From the NCBI GenBank assembly GCA_013361095.1, contig JAATWA010000001.1, positions 992,001-1,056,000 of the forward strand: a stretch of DNA of 64,000 bases, given 5' to 3'. This DNA is from Pseudanabaena biceps. GTDB taxonomy: Bacteria; Cyanobacteriota; Cyanobacteriia; Pseudanabaenales; Pseudanabaenaceae. A model generated the notes under the pieces. That model was not told the DNA's origin and ran no database searches. It saw only the letters and a program-made list of their open reading frames with translations. The position numbers and the translations under genes are program-made. Shown piece after piece: positions 17,179 through 26,040 of the stretch; position 1 is the first letter of the stretch, and every line of letters starts with the position of its first letter.

Positions 17179-18216
17179 ATGTCAGTAACACTAGAAGACA
17201 CTAAACGTAATGCGATCGCTGTCAAATTGGCAGACATGAAGGCAACTCAAAATCTGCTGATTGCCAATGATAAAAGTTTAATTGCATCCTGTCCAGATCG
17301 AGACATTACTAATCGTTTAGAAGCACTTCTCAAAGACGACCAGAAGAACTTGGGTGTCATCGACTCTGTAATTGTGCATTACGGTATCAAGGCTGAAGCA
17401 AAGCCTAGTGTACAAAAGGAAATTGAAGAAATTGAAAAGAGCATGGAAAGTGAAGATTTCACTTTGTTTGAGAAGGTGGCAAAGCATGAGCTTCTCAAAC
17501 ACACTCAAGCAATGTCGGGAGTCCTCGTTCACAAAGCAGGTCAAGTAGTGGGTGCTGATATAGCAGTAGCGATCGCCCCTCTTAACGCTGTTAACTTTGA
17601 AAATCGCGGACATGAGGAGCAACTCAAAGGGATCATGGAATCTCTTAGCACGATGGAACTAACTGGCAAGCCTTCTGACAGTGGGCTATGGTCAAGAGTA
17701 CAAGATACCATCGCAGCAGTGAGCGGTATAGCTGGCAGTTTGATTAATGGTAGCGAACCTGAGATCCCTATCTGTGAGCTGATCCGACTCGATCACACTA
17801 AGGTATATACTCTGTTTTCACAGATTAAAACTACCAATGATCCTCAAAAGCTTGAGGAATACTTTGGTCAAGTCTATCAAGACTTATGCACGCACGCCGC
17901 CGCCGAAGAGCAAGTCATCTATCCTGTTGTGCGTCCTTACTTCAATGACGTACAGAAGCTGTATGACGAACAAGCGGAAATGAAGCAAACTCTTGAACAG
18001 ATCAAAACCATGAACTGTGAAGATACAGTCGCATTTAAAGCTGCTGTAGATCTTTTGGCTACTGCTGTTAATAAGCATATAAAAGAAGAAGAGGAGGAAA
18101 TGTTCCCTCGAATTCGCAGCACTTTTGGCGATGAACAACAGAAACAAATGGCGGCAGATTTCCTAGCTGCCAAAAGCAAGATCCAAGATCAGCGATTAGC
18201 CTCTGCTTCTCGCTAG
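17179..18216 (+). CDS. Hemerythrin HHE cation-binding domain protein
   Basis: 345-residue cytoplasmic protein. The C-terminal half (about residues 198-320) is a four-helix hemerythrin/HHE domain with iron ligands visible as LIRLDHTKVY, the CTHAAAEEQVIYP segment (HxxxEE) and NKHIKEEEEEMFP (HxxxEE). The N-terminal half (about 1-170) is a related helical bundle with HELLKHTQAM and HEEQLKG but fewer ligands, so the protein looks like a degenerate internal duplication. Roles could be oxygen or NO sensing or iron-linked stress defence. AAGGAG precedes the ATG by 9 bases. Neighbours upstream are stress-type genes. Confidence 0.88.
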   Translation: MSVTLEDTKRNAIAVKLADMKATQNLLIANDKSLIASCPDRDITNRLEALLKDDQKNLGVIDSVIVHYGIKAEAKPSVQKEIEEIEKSMESEDFTLFEKVAKHELLKHTQAMSGVLVHKAGQVVGADIAVAIAPLNAVNFENRGHEEQLKGIMESLSTMELTGKPSDSGLWSRVQDTIAAVSGIAGSLINGSEPEIPICELIRLDHTKVYTLFSQIKTTNDPQKLEEYFGQVYQDLCTHAAAEEQVIYPVVRPYFNDVQKLYDEQAEMKQTLEQIKTMNCEDTVAFKAAVDLLATAVNKHIKEEEEEMFPRIRSTFGDEQQKQMAADFLAAKSKIQDQRLASASR

Positions 18217-18273
18217 ATTTTCTATAACTAGCTAAGTATGGAACACACAAAGCGTTCCCAAAATCACAAAAAT

Positions 18274-18338
18274 CTTTAAAAAGCAGCAATTCTCATTATG
18301 AAACTAATTTTTATAATGAGAGTTGCTGCTTTTTAAAG
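18274..18338. repeat. Family B mini-element (both ends joined, core lost)
   Basis: CTTTAAAAAGCAGCAATTCTCATTATGA... folds back on itself almost perfectly. The two terminal repeats of family B (AGCAATTCTCATTAT and ATAATGAGAGTTGCT) are separated by only GAAACTAATTTTT, so both inner palindromes are missing. It is followed by a small hairpin AGCTGACTTTGTCAGCT. Confidence 0.8.
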
Positions 18339-18488
18339 CTGACTTTGTCAGCTTTAAAAAGAGTTTCTTGGATTTTAGCTATCGCCAAGTGTACTCAAAG
18401 GATTGACTGGCAATCCTTTGATATTTTAGACACAAAATTGCAACGGGTCGATTTGTAACGCTTTTATCTAACTTCATTTTTTTAGATC

Positions 18489-19445
18489 TTAATATTCTTC
18501 TAAATAAGCCTTATCCACATTGGGTGCGATCGCATAATTAGAATTAATAAGTTCCTCTATATCTTGTTTGACTGTATTGCAAATAGTGTCAAGGGGCAAA
18601 TCATTTTCATCATAGCCAAAGGGATTTTCTATTTCAACACCAATTTCTTCAATTCCAAGCAAAGCAAAACTCACTAAACCAACAAATAAACCTGTCCACC
18701 ATCCTAAATCTTCAACCAGCTGAAATGGCAATAAAATGCAGTAAATTAATACTAATTGCTTAAGATGAATCACATAGGCTAAAGGCAAAGGCGTTCTTAA
18801 GATCCTTTCACAGCCACCTATAGAATCCATAATACTCTTTAAATTAGATTGCAAAATAGGTACATGACTATAATGGAGAAAATCAAGCCCGCGCTGATGC
18901 TGTTGTTGGATATAGTCGGCAATCCACTTAGTAATTTGTAGAGGCTTGTTATTGATAGTCTTTAACTGTAAGCATTGAGTATTAGATTGAGAATTAGACA
19001 TCATTTCTTCTAATTCGCTATTATCAAATTCAGAGCGAAGATGAGCTTTAATTGACACCATCAAAATTGGAACAAGTCTCATAGCAGCTAATTTTTTAGC
19101 TCGATCTTCTGGTTCAATCTCGTTAATTATTACTCCAATTTGCCAAGCTAAAGTCCGAGAATCATTAACTAAACTACCCCATAATCTTCGCCCTTCCCAA
19201 AATCGATCATAGGCAGTATTAGTTCTAAAAACTAACAATAAACCTAAGACAATACTAGGAATGACTGTTCCTAAAATAGGTTGAGAGACAGGAATATTTA
19301 AATAGTAAAGCAAAGAAATCAACAATCCAAATAACCCAAGCACAATTACGTGTTTATATACAGCTAAAATCACTGACCCTTTTAGCTGTAGAGCAAATTT
19401 AAACCAACTTTTATTTTTTGATTTGCGAGGTCTTATCTTGGTCAT
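18489..19445 (-). CDS. Bestrophin family ion channel
   Basis: 318-residue membrane protein of the bestrophin/UPF0187 family, probably a pentameric anion or cation channel. Helices are visible at about residues 32-48, 55-75, 215-235 and 240-258. The signature FRTNTAYDRFWEGRRLWG and DSRTLAWQ follows the second helix, and the family IENPFGYDENDLPLD is near the C-terminus. In cyanobacteria and chloroplasts some bestrophins move bicarbonate or chloride across thylakoids; whether this one does is unknown. The basic N-terminus (KIRPRKSKNKSW) is cytoplasmic. Monocistronic. Confidence 0.92.
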   Translation of the reverse strand: MTKIRPRKSKNKSWFKFALQLKGSVILAVYKHVIVLGLFGLLISLLYYLNIPVSQPILGTVIPSIVLGLLLVFRTNTAYDRFWEGRRLWGSLVNDSRTLAWQIGVIINEIEPEDRAKKLAAMRLVPILMVSIKAHLRSEFDNSELEEMMSNSQSNTQCLQLKTINNKPLQITKWIADYIQQQHQRGLDFLHYSHVPILQSNLKSIMDSIGGCERILRTPLPLAYVIHLKQLVLIYCILLPFQLVEDLGWWTGLFVGLVSFALLGIEEIGVEIENPFGYDENDLPLDTICNTVKQDIEELINSNYAIAPNVDKAYLEEY

Positions 19446-19516
19446 ATTTTTATCATAATCCTGTTAAAGCGAAGCGTTACCGTTGTTTATCATCCACCTA
19501 TAACCATAAAACTTAC

Positions 19517-19553
19517 AAGATGAGTTGCGGCGCTTTGCGCCGCAACTCATCTT
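19517..19553. repeat. Family A palindrome
   Basis: AAGATGAGTTGCGGCGC / GCGCCGCAACTCATCTT around TTT, upstream of the bestrophin gene and downstream of crcB. Confidence 0.85.
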
Positions 19554-19666
19554 TCAGGATTTGAGAAGAATTAATGAAGTGCGGCATACCAATTCCTGCT
19601 TCCTGCCCAGAATTGGGGGCTTAGGGGGCTAAAACATTGACTTTAGCTAAAAAATTTGGGTAAAAT

Positions 19667-20080
19667 CTAAGGCTTTGCTTGTCGATCGCTTGCTCTAGCT
19701 AATAAAACACCGATTTGGATACCAATCATGCCTGCGATCGCACTACCAATCCCATAAATTAACATCGTGGTGATATTGCCCTTGGTTAAAAAATTATTTG
19801 TTTCTAATCCGTAGGTAGAGAAGGTGGTATACGCACCGCAGAAACCTGTAGTTGTCATCAATCGGAATTCTGGTGAAATAATCCGAATCTTCTCAACCGC
19901 TAGAGTCAGAATATAGGCAATCAATAAACAGCCTGATACGTTAATAAAAAATGTGCCGTAAAAGCCAAAATCTTTTCCAAATATAGATTTTACGCCTTCT
20001 GTAATATAAAAACGACTTAATGCTCCAAAAATTGCACCGATTGCTATCGCTAATGCATAACGTCCCTTTAAAAAGTCCAT
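19667..20080 (-). CDS. crcB: Fluoride efflux channel subunit CrcB, copy 1
   Basis: 137-residue, four-helix Fluc/CrcB fluoride channel protein of the cell membrane. It carries GALSRFYITEG near the N-terminus, FINVSGCLLIAY (conserved Asn of the pore) and TTTGFCGAYTTFSTYGLE, the Phe-box/Na-binding region. A second CrcB lies 196 bases upstream on the same strand. The pair may form a heterodimer with opposite topology, as in two-gene Fluc systems. No fluoride riboswitch sequence was noticed upstream. Confidence 0.93.
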   Translation of the reverse strand: MDFLKGRYALAIAIGAIFGALSRFYITEGVKSIFGKDFGFYGTFFINVSGCLLIAYILTLAVEKIRIISPEFRLMTTTGFCGAYTTFSTYGLETNNFLTKGNITTMLIYGIGSAIAGMIGIQIGVLLARASDRQAKP

Positions 20081-20110
20081 CGTTTCTTGTCCTACTCCCT
20101 TCTCAATTCG

Positions 20111-20149
20111 TAATTAGGAGTGCGCGGCGGAGCCGCGCACTCCTAATTA
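20111..20149. repeat. Palindrome between the crcB genes
   Basis: TAATTAGGAGTGCGCGGC / GCCGCGCACTCCTAATTA around GGA; one of two palindromes separating the crcB genes. Confidence 0.85.
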
Positions 20150-20212
20150 TTCACTTTATAACGCTTATTTCTTACTTTATAACTACAGTCATTTGTTTTA
20201 GGACAAATCAAA

Positions 20213-20263
20213 ACCCAAGGATTAGCGTTGCGGCGCTTCGCGCCGCAACGCTAATCCTTGGGT
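20213..20263. repeat. Family A palindrome between the crcB genes
   Basis: ACCCAAGGATTAGCGTTGCGG arms and GCGCTTCGCGC core; shares its outer arms with the copy at 12693-12741. Might uncouple transcription of the two crcB genes. Confidence 0.85.
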
Positions 20264-20276
20264 GGGCAGGGAGGAG

Positions 20277-20663
20277 CTATACAAAAAGCTTGGCGATCGC
20301 TACTCCTAAAATTACGGCGACCAGACCTAGAAAGGCACTGCCAGCCCAATAAAAAATCGTTGCACCTGTTTGTTTACTGCGCCATAGCGTCAGGGTGTCA
20401 AATCCATAGGTCGAAAATGTCGTGTAGGAGCCTAGAAATCCAGTTCTGATTAATAAATCTAATTCTGTCGGATAGCCAGTGATTGCTGTGGAAATCGTGA
20501 AAAAGAAACCCATCGCTAGACATCCCGTTAAATTAATAACAAAGGTGGCGTAGGGAAATTGAGTACCAAATTTAATCTTCGACCATTCTGTGAGATAAAA
20601 ACGAGACAATGCTCCAAGGACTGCACCTGAAGCGATCGCGAAAGCATTAGTTATATCCGACAT
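20277..20663 (-). CDS. crcB: Fluoride efflux channel subunit CrcB, copy 2
   Basis: 128-residue Fluc/CrcB protein. Visible features are GAVLGALSRFYLTEW, FVINLTGCLAMGF and RTGFLGSYTTFSTYGFD, matching the sibling gene downstream. The first gene of the pair in transcription order. Together they likely make the fluoride exporter; either copy alone could also be a homodimer. ATG start at 20663, no convincing Shine-Dalgarno. Confidence 0.93.
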   Translation of the reverse strand: MSDITNAFAIASGAVLGALSRFYLTEWSKIKFGTQFPYATFVINLTGCLAMGFFFTISTAITGYPTELDLLIRTGFLGSYTTFSTYGFDTLTLWRSKQTGATIFYWAGSAFLGLVAVILGVAIAKLFV

Positions 20664-20749
20664 TAGTTGCTAACCCACAAAAAATGTGAGGACAATTCAT
20701 AAATCGTCTCTCCGTCTATTCTATAGCTGTAGCAAGCCAAGAGGACATA

Positions 20750-20800
20750 AAAACCAAGAGAGAGTGGCAGCGCTTCGCGCTGCCACTCTCTCTTGGTTTT
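20750..20800. repeat. Family A palindrome
   Basis: AAAACCAAGAGAGAGTGGCA... with core GCGCTTCGCGC; flanked on the left by CTATAGCTGTAGCAAGCC, a frequent outer flank of family A copies. Confidence 0.85.
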
Positions 20801-20924
20801 TTTCGCTAGAGCCTAGAATATAGACGAGAAGCGCTATAAAAATGTTGATTTGCAACACTTTTAATTGAAATATTATGATTTTGTATATCATGGCTAATTA
20901 GGCAGCAATTATTAGGCACAAACA

Positions 20925-22259
20925 ATGCAAACATTCGATATCAAGGGGTTTCGAGCCAGTTTTTTAGATGCGATCGCGGATCCTTTCTATGCGCCTGAAC
21001 GAGATTGTTTTCGATATTTTCCTGATGGATTGCTGATAGTGGAGCATGGCAAAGTCAAGGAATTGGGGAACTATGCTGACTTGTCTGCAAAATATGTAGA
21101 AGTTCCCATTACTAATTACAGCGATCGCTTGATAGTTTCAGGATTTATCGATACGCATATTCATTTCCCTCAAACTGAAATGATTGCCGCCTATGGAGAG
21201 CAATTGCTGGAATGGCTGAGTACATACACATTTCCAACTGAGCGCAAATTTAGCGATCGCAACTATGCTCAAAAGATCTCTTCTATCTTTCTTGATGAAC
21301 TATTACAAAATGGAACTACTACGGCTCTAGTATTTGCCGCCGTATTTCCCCAATCAGTCGATGCTTTTTTTGAAGAAGCTCAGCGTCGCAACCTCCGCAT
21401 GATCGCAGGTAAGGTGTTGATGGATCGCAACGCGCCAGACTTTTTGACCGATACGGCTGAGTCTTCGTATGTAGAAACTAAGCAGCTAATCGAAAAATGG
21501 CACAAATGCGATCGTCTCCTCTACGCGATCACGCCAAGATTTGCGATCACTTCCACTTCTGAGCAGCTATCAAATGCAGGTAAATTACTAGCTGAGTTCC
21601 CTGATGTTTATCTGCATACGCATCTCTCCGAAAACATTAAAGAAGTAGAAACAGTTGCCGAATTATTTCCTGATAGCAAAGGATATTTGGATGTTTATGA
21701 TCGGGCGGGACTTGTGGGAGAACGTTCTGTATTTGCCCACGGAGTCCAGCTAACTGATGCAGAGTTTGCCAGATTGTCTGAGACAAAAGCCGCGATCGCT
21801 TTCTGTCCAACTTCTAATATGTTTTTAGGAAGTGGATTATTTAAACTAGAAAAAGCCAAATCTACGGAAACTCCCGTAAAAGTTGGTTTGGGAACGGATG
21901 TGGGTGCTGGTACAAGTTTCTCCATGCTACGAACTGCCAGTGCTGCTTACCAAGTTGCTCAGTTGCGATCGCAAAAACTTTCGGCTTTTCAGGCTCTATT
22001 TCTAGCAACCTTGGGCGGCGCAAGAGCGCTATGTCTTGAGGATAAATTAGGTAATTTGGAAGTTGGGAAGGAAGCTGATTTTGTAGTTTTAAATCTGCGC
22101 TCAACTTCAATTATGGCATTGAGAAATAAGCCTTTTGATGAGAGTAATCCACTTACTTTAGCCGAAGTCTCAGATCAACTATTTGCCACATTGATCATGG
22201 GTGATGATCGCGCGATCACTGCAACTTACATTATGGGTGAAGTAGCATATTCACAATAG
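20925..22259 (+). CDS. guaD: Guanine deaminase
   Basis: Cytoplasmic amidohydrolase converting guanine to xanthine and ammonia, in purine salvage or nitrogen scavenging. 444 residues, as usual. Metal ligands and family motifs in order: GFIDTHIHFPQTEM (HxH), YLHTHLSENIKEV, FAHGVQL, AFCPTSNMFLGSG and GLGTDVGAGTSFSM (catalytic Asp). The HFPQ motif is specific for guanine deaminases among the related chlorohydrolases. ATG start. It is convergent with the next gene; a shared terminator lies between them. Confidence 0.94.
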   Translation: MQTFDIKGFRASFLDAIADPFYAPERDCFRYFPDGLLIVEHGKVKELGNYADLSAKYVEVPITNYSDRLIVSGFIDTHIHFPQTEMIAAYGEQLLEWLSTYTFPTERKFSDRNYAQKISSIFLDELLQNGTTTALVFAAVFPQSVDAFFEEAQRRNLRMIAGKVLMDRNAPDFLTDTAESSYVETKQLIEKWHKCDRLLYAITPRFAITSTSEQLSNAGKLLAEFPDVYLHTHLSENIKEVETVAELFPDSKGYLDVYDRAGLVGERSVFAHGVQLTDAEFARLSETKAAIAFCPTSNMFLGSGLFKLEKAKSTETPVKVGLGTDVGAGTSFSMLRTASAAYQVAQLRSQKLSAFQALFLATLGGARALCLEDKLGNLEVGKEADFVVLNLRSTSIMALRNKPFDESNPLTLAEVSDQLFATLIMGDDRAITATYIMGEVAYSQ

Positions 22260-22261
22260 AA

Positions 22262-22297
22262 AATAAAGTGCCACATCATGTGTATCACTTTATTCTT
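22262..22297. terminator. Bidirectional terminator between convergent genes
   Basis: AAATAAAGTG / CACTTTATTCTTT stem with a 13-base interior CCACATCATGTGT that can itself fold; serves guaD and overlaps the stop of the minus-strand gene. Confidence 0.65.
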
Positions 22298-23159
22298 TAA
22301 CAACAGGATCTTCTTCTTCAGGCAAGCCCATAAATCGATTGAGATCATTAGCAATTTTAATCGCAATTTGGCGATCTTTAATCGTGTCTAGACTAAATTG
22401 CCGATTGGAGTCAACAGTTATTCTTGGAGTAAAATATATATTTTTGTAGCTATCAGTTGCATACAAAACATCAACCTTAGCAACTTCATTGAACCGAAAA
22501 CTATTAACCTTAGTGCCTAAAAGCGTTCTTTTAGAATGCCTTAACTGATATTTAGACTTATCTAAAATTATTTCTTCAGAATATGCAAGTGCAGAAAAAG
22601 CAAACCATACAGATGAAAATCCAGCCGCAAAAAATGGAATTAGGAAAATCATAGAAATATACAAAGATGGTTCAGAGCGTTCATCTAATGTGTATCGAAA
22701 AGATTCTTGTTTAGATTGCAGGAAAGGATTTAGTGCTGAAGCAATACTGTTGGCGGTAGAAGATTTAATACTCTCAAATGGTACTTTTTCACCAAATTTA
22801 GTGAGGAGTGAAAAATTATACCTATAAACTTGATCGCCATCACTATCCTTCCCTTTATCAATGACGTTATATTTAGCCGAATTGACAAATTTATATTTGA
22901 GAGGTTCTTGCTGTACAAAATCCAAGTATTTTGATTTTGAGATTTGACAATTGACTTGTTGCGGTTCAACGCGATCGCAATTAACCCTCAGAACACCAGT
23001 TCGAGATAATATTTCAAACTGAAATGACATCATTAACATTGGCACAAAGATAAAACCACTGCCAACGACTAAAACAGTGGCTATAAAATCCACAGGCAAA
23101 GAGTAGTTTTTTGGAGCAGAGATGAAGATCTGGGAACTGGTTTGATTAATGATTTTCAT
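22290..23159 (-). CDS. Unknown two-helix membrane protein, tandem paralogue B
   Basis: 289 residues, no family recognised. One membrane helix at about residues 23-48, a loop of about 110 residues with two cysteines (NCDRVEPQQVNCQISKSKY) that probably sits outside the cytoplasm, then hydrophobic helices at about 165-200. A C-terminal beta-rich cytoplasmic domain follows (FRFNEVAKVDVLYATDSYKN) and ends LPEEEDPVVKE. It is clearly homologous over its full length to the upstream gene, from which it is separated by 25 bases. The two form an operon from a recent tandem duplication. Function unknown; the tail domain could be PH-like, which is a guess. Confidence 0.85.
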   Translation of the reverse strand: MKIINQTSSQIFISAPKNYSLPVDFIATVLVVGSGFIFVPMLMMSFQFEILSRTGVLRVNCDRVEPQQVNCQISKSKYLDFVQQEPLKYKFVNSAKYNVIDKGKDSDGDQVYRYNFSLLTKFGEKVPFESIKSSTANSIASALNPFLQSKQESFRYTLDERSEPSLYISMIFLIPFFAAGFSSVWFAFSALAYSEEIILDKSKYQLRHSKRTLLGTKVNSFRFNEVAKVDVLYATDSYKNIYFTPRITVDSNRQFSLDTIKDRQIAIKIANDLNRFMGLPEEEDPVVKE

Positions 23160-23184
23160 ATCTCCTCTTCTTGAATTTTCAATC

Positions 23185-24057
23185 TTATTTCTTAACTACA
23201 GGATCTTCTTCTTCTGGCAAGCCCACAAATCTATTAAGATTATTGGCAATATTAATGGCTACTTGACAATTAGTAACTGCGTCTAACTTAAACTGTAATT
23301 TAGTATTAATAATAATTCTTGGAATAAAAGATATATTACTATAACTATCAGTTGCATATAAAACATCAATCTTAGCAACTTCATTAAATAAATAATTATT
23401 AATCTTAGTACCTAACAATCTTTTTTTAATGTGCTTCAATTCTCTTTTGTATCTATCTAGATAAAGCTCTTCATAATCAATCAGCATAGAAAAACTTATA
23501 TATATGATCACGAGTCCAATCATCAAAAATATAAGTGGAAACAAAAAGAAAAATACTTCATAAACAAAATCGTTGGATGAGCGATCATCTAACACATAAT
23601 TAAAAGACTCTTGCTTAGATTGCATAAATGAATTGAGTGACTCTACAACTGTACTAGCAGTTGTAGAGTTTACGCTCAAAAATGGGACTTTCTCGCCATA
23701 TTCTGTAAGAAGTGAAAAATTGTATCGATAAATAATATCGCCTTCACTATCTGTGTCTTTAATAACGTTATATTTAGCTGAGTTTACAAGCTTGTAGTTA
23801 AATGGCTTTTGTTGTAGTAAATTAAAATATTGAGATTTAGAAATTTGACAACTTACTTGCTTAGGTTCAATACGATCGCAATTAATCTTGAGAACACCAA
23901 CTTTAGAAGATTCGATTATAATTATCGTTGTCGGGATAAAGCTAAAAACAATCCCAAATATAAAGGTACATAAAAAGCCTATTAACCTTGTTGAAAATCC
24001 TGTTTTTGGTTCAGATATTTTAATTTCAGAGTTACTTTGACTGACAATCTGAAGCAT
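23185..24057 (-). CDS. Unknown two-helix membrane protein, tandem paralogue A
   Basis: 290 residues, first gene of a duplicated pair. The same plan is visible: helix about 25-48, extracytoplasmic loop with NCDRIEPKQVSCQISKSQY, hydrophobic block about 167-198, then FNEVAKIDVLYATDSYSN and LPEEEDPVVKK at the end. It is richer in Ile/Lys/Asn and A+T than its sibling, so the copies are diverging in composition as well as sequence. Neither copy has a signal peptide cleavage site. I do not recognise a family. Confidence 0.85.
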   Translation of the reverse strand: MLQIVSQSNSEIKISEPKTGFSTRLIGFLCTFIFGIVFSFIPTTIIIIESSKVGVLKINCDRIEPKQVSCQISKSQYFNLLQQKPFNYKLVNSAKYNVIKDTDSEGDIIYRYNFSLLTEYGEKVPFLSVNSTTASTVVESLNSFMQSKQESFNYVLDDRSSNDFVYEVFFFLFPLIFLMIGLVIIYISFSMLIDYEELYLDRYKRELKHIKKRLLGTKINNYLFNEVAKIDVLYATDSYSNISFIPRIIINTKLQFKLDAVTNCQVAINIANNLNRFVGLPEEEDPVVKK

Positions 24058-24350
24058 AATAAATGATTGATTCCAAAGATATTAGATGTTTCCTAAGAGA
24101 AAGTTTTGTACTAAGCTCGTCTGTCTTTAGCTTCACTCAGTTAATTTTAATCAAGTGAAGTCGATAACATTGATAATTTAGTTAATAACGATCTCAATTA
24201 AAGTTTATAATTTCAACTGATAAAACGCTCGTGTTTAAAACTACATTAGAATGATTTTTTTGATTTGGTATTTATAGACACGCTATAATAAGCAAGATAG
24301 CCAAATAAATTCTCATTTATTTTGCTTCTAGATATATAGTGGAGAAAATA

Positions 24351-24446
24351 ATGTCAAAAGAACAAAAGGGTAATAAAGAGTCTAAAAAGCCTAAAAAAGA
24401 TCCTTCTGAGAAGAAAGAAAAGAAAGATCCTAAAAGATACGATTAA
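24351..24446 (+). CDS. 31-residue basic microprotein (KKPKK type)
   Basis: ATG at 24351 preceded by GTGGAGAAAATA (GGAG 8 bases upstream) and ending TAA at 24444-24446, directly followed by a strong hairpin terminator. The product starts MSKEQKGNKESKKPKK and ends KKDPKRYD; it is almost half lysine. Very similar short proteins beginning MSKEQ(K/R)GNKE(A/T/S)KKPKK are, as I recall, annotated as hypothetical in many bacteria, which argues that it is real. Function unknown; nucleic-acid or ribosome contact would suit the charge. The upstream gap 24058-24350 is A+T-rich and shows nothing else. Confidence 0.72.
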   Translation: MSKEQKGNKESKKPKKDPSEKKEKKDPKRYD

Positions 24447-24486
24447 AAAACAGAGAGGCAGCGCAATGCGCTGCCTCTCTGTTTTT
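24446..24486 (+). terminator. Terminator shared by the microprotein gene and asnS
   Basis: AAAAACAGAGAGGCAGCGC / GCGCTGCCTCTCTGTTTTT around AAT: perfect stem flanked by A and T tracts, so functional in both directions between convergent genes. Confidence 0.85.
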
Positions 24487-24491
24487 GGGTT

Positions 24492-25904
24492 TTAAAACTC
24501 GGCGCTTTGAGGGAAGCGCGGGAAGGGAATTACATCGCGAATATTGCCCATCCCTGTGATGAACTGAACAAGACGCTCAAAGCCCAATCCAAAGCCCGCA
24601 TGAGGAACAGTTCCATAGCGGCGCAAATCTAAATACCACCAGTAGTCTTCAGGATTTAGACCCACACTGCGGATTCTTGCTTCTAATACATCCAGTCTTT
24701 CTTCACGCTGAGAGCCGCCGATAATCTCACCAACCCCAGGAGCGAGGATATCCATCGCTCTGACAGTCTGGCGATCGCTAGCCGTGCCATCATTGACGCG
24801 CATATAAAAAGCCTTAATTCCTAAGGGATAATCCATCACAATTACAGGCTTTTGAAAATGTTCTTCCGCTAAAAATCTTTCATGTTCTGATTGCAAATCT
24901 AAGCCCCATGACACAGGGAACTCAAATTTCTTGCTGGATTTTTCAAGAATGGCGATCGCCTCAGTATAAGTAATCCGCTCAAATTGTTGATCAACAATTT
25001 TGCGAGCATTGACCATCACCTGATCGCTCACCCGTTCTTGGAAAAACTCCATATCTTCAGGGCAGGTTTCCAAAACATAGTTAAAAATATATTTGAGAAA
25101 GTCTTCCGCAAGGTCGGCATCACCTTCGAGATCGCAAAAGGCAACCTCTGGCTCAATCATCCAAAACTCGGCAAGATGTCTCGATGTATTAGAGTTTTCG
25201 GCACGAAAAGTAGGACCAAAGGTATAGACATTAGAAAAAGCAGTTGCCATAATCTCCGCTTCTAACTGACCACTTACCGTCAAGAAAGCTGGCTTTCCAA
25301 AAAAGTCTTGCGAAAAATCAACGGGTTTTCCTGCGGCGGCAACTTTATTCAAATCAAAGGTAGTTACGCCAAACATTTCGCCAGCGCCTTCACAGTCACT
25401 AGCAGTTACAATCGGTGTATGTACCCATATAAATCCGCGCTCTTGAAAAAACTTATGTACCGCGTAGGCACAGGCATTGCGTACCCGAAATACTGCACCA
25501 AACATATTGGTGCGTGGGCGTAAGTGGGCAATTGTCCTTAAAAACTCAATGGAATGGCGTTTCTTTTGCAAAGGATAGGTTTCAGGATCGGCATTACCAA
25601 ATACCGCGATCGCTGTGGCTTGCATTTCTACCCTTTGCCCTTTGCCCATCGACTCAACGAGAGTTCCAGAAACTTCGATGGAAGTACCCGTTGTAATCTG
25701 TTTAATTAAAGACTCGTAATTATCAATGGTTTGCGGCAATACAATTTGCAAACCTTGCAATGAAGAACCATCATTCAGTTCTAAAAAAGCTATATCTTTA
25801 CCTTCGCGCTTTGTGCGTACCCAGCCTCGGACAGTACAGTTATCACCAATATGTCCACTGGTTTGTTCTCCGCGCAATAAGTCAACAATTCTTGCAAATG
25901 CCAT
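24492..25904 (-). CDS. asnS: Asparaginyl-tRNA synthetase
   Basis: Class II aminoacyl-tRNA synthetase charging tRNA-Asn in the cytoplasm; 470 residues. N-terminal OB-fold anticodon-binding domain (about 1-120: [22 protein letters not shown]), then the catalytic core with [26 protein letters not shown] (motif 2 region, quoted in parts: [21 protein letters not shown]) and [11 protein letters not shown] (motif 3). The [12 protein letters not shown] segment is typical of AsnRS. Monocistronic. Confidence 0.97.
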   Translation of the reverse strand: MAFARIVDLLRGEQTSGHIGDNCTVRGWVRTKREGKDIAFLELNDGSSLQGLQIVLPQTIDNYESLIKQITTGTSIEVSGTLVESMGKGQRVEMQATAIAVFGNADPETYPLQKKRHSIEFLRTIAHLRPRTNMFGAVFRVRNACAYAVHKFFQERGFIWVHTPIVTASDCEGAGEMFGVTTFDLNKVAAAGKPVDFSQDFFGKPAFLTVSGQLEAEIMATAFSNVYTFGPTFRAENSNTSRHLAEFWMIEPEVAFCDLEGDADLAEDFLKYIFNYVLETCPEDMEFFQERVSDQVMVNARKIVDQQFERITYTEAIAILEKSSKKFEFPVSWGLDLQSEHERFLAEEHFQKPVIVMDYPLGIKAFYMRVNDGTASDRQTVRAMDILAPGVGEIIGGSQREERLDVLEARIRSVGLNPEDYWWYLDLRRYGTVPHAGFGLGFERLVQFITGMGNIRDVIPFPRFPQSAEF

Positions 25905-26040
25905 ACGCTAAAAATCACTATGAGTAGGTTGTAGAGCGATGGAATCAACGATCTCAAAGCTTAGTGAGCCATTCTAACATTTTGAACTATCGATCCTTTC
26001 ATCCAGTGCGACTTTTATGACCCATAGGCAGTAGCAATAA

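Noticed and set aside
20664-20749. Fluoride riboswitch expected upstream of crcB
   Set aside because: Looked for the usual GGTGATGG-type start and pseudoknot partner; nothing convincing was seen.
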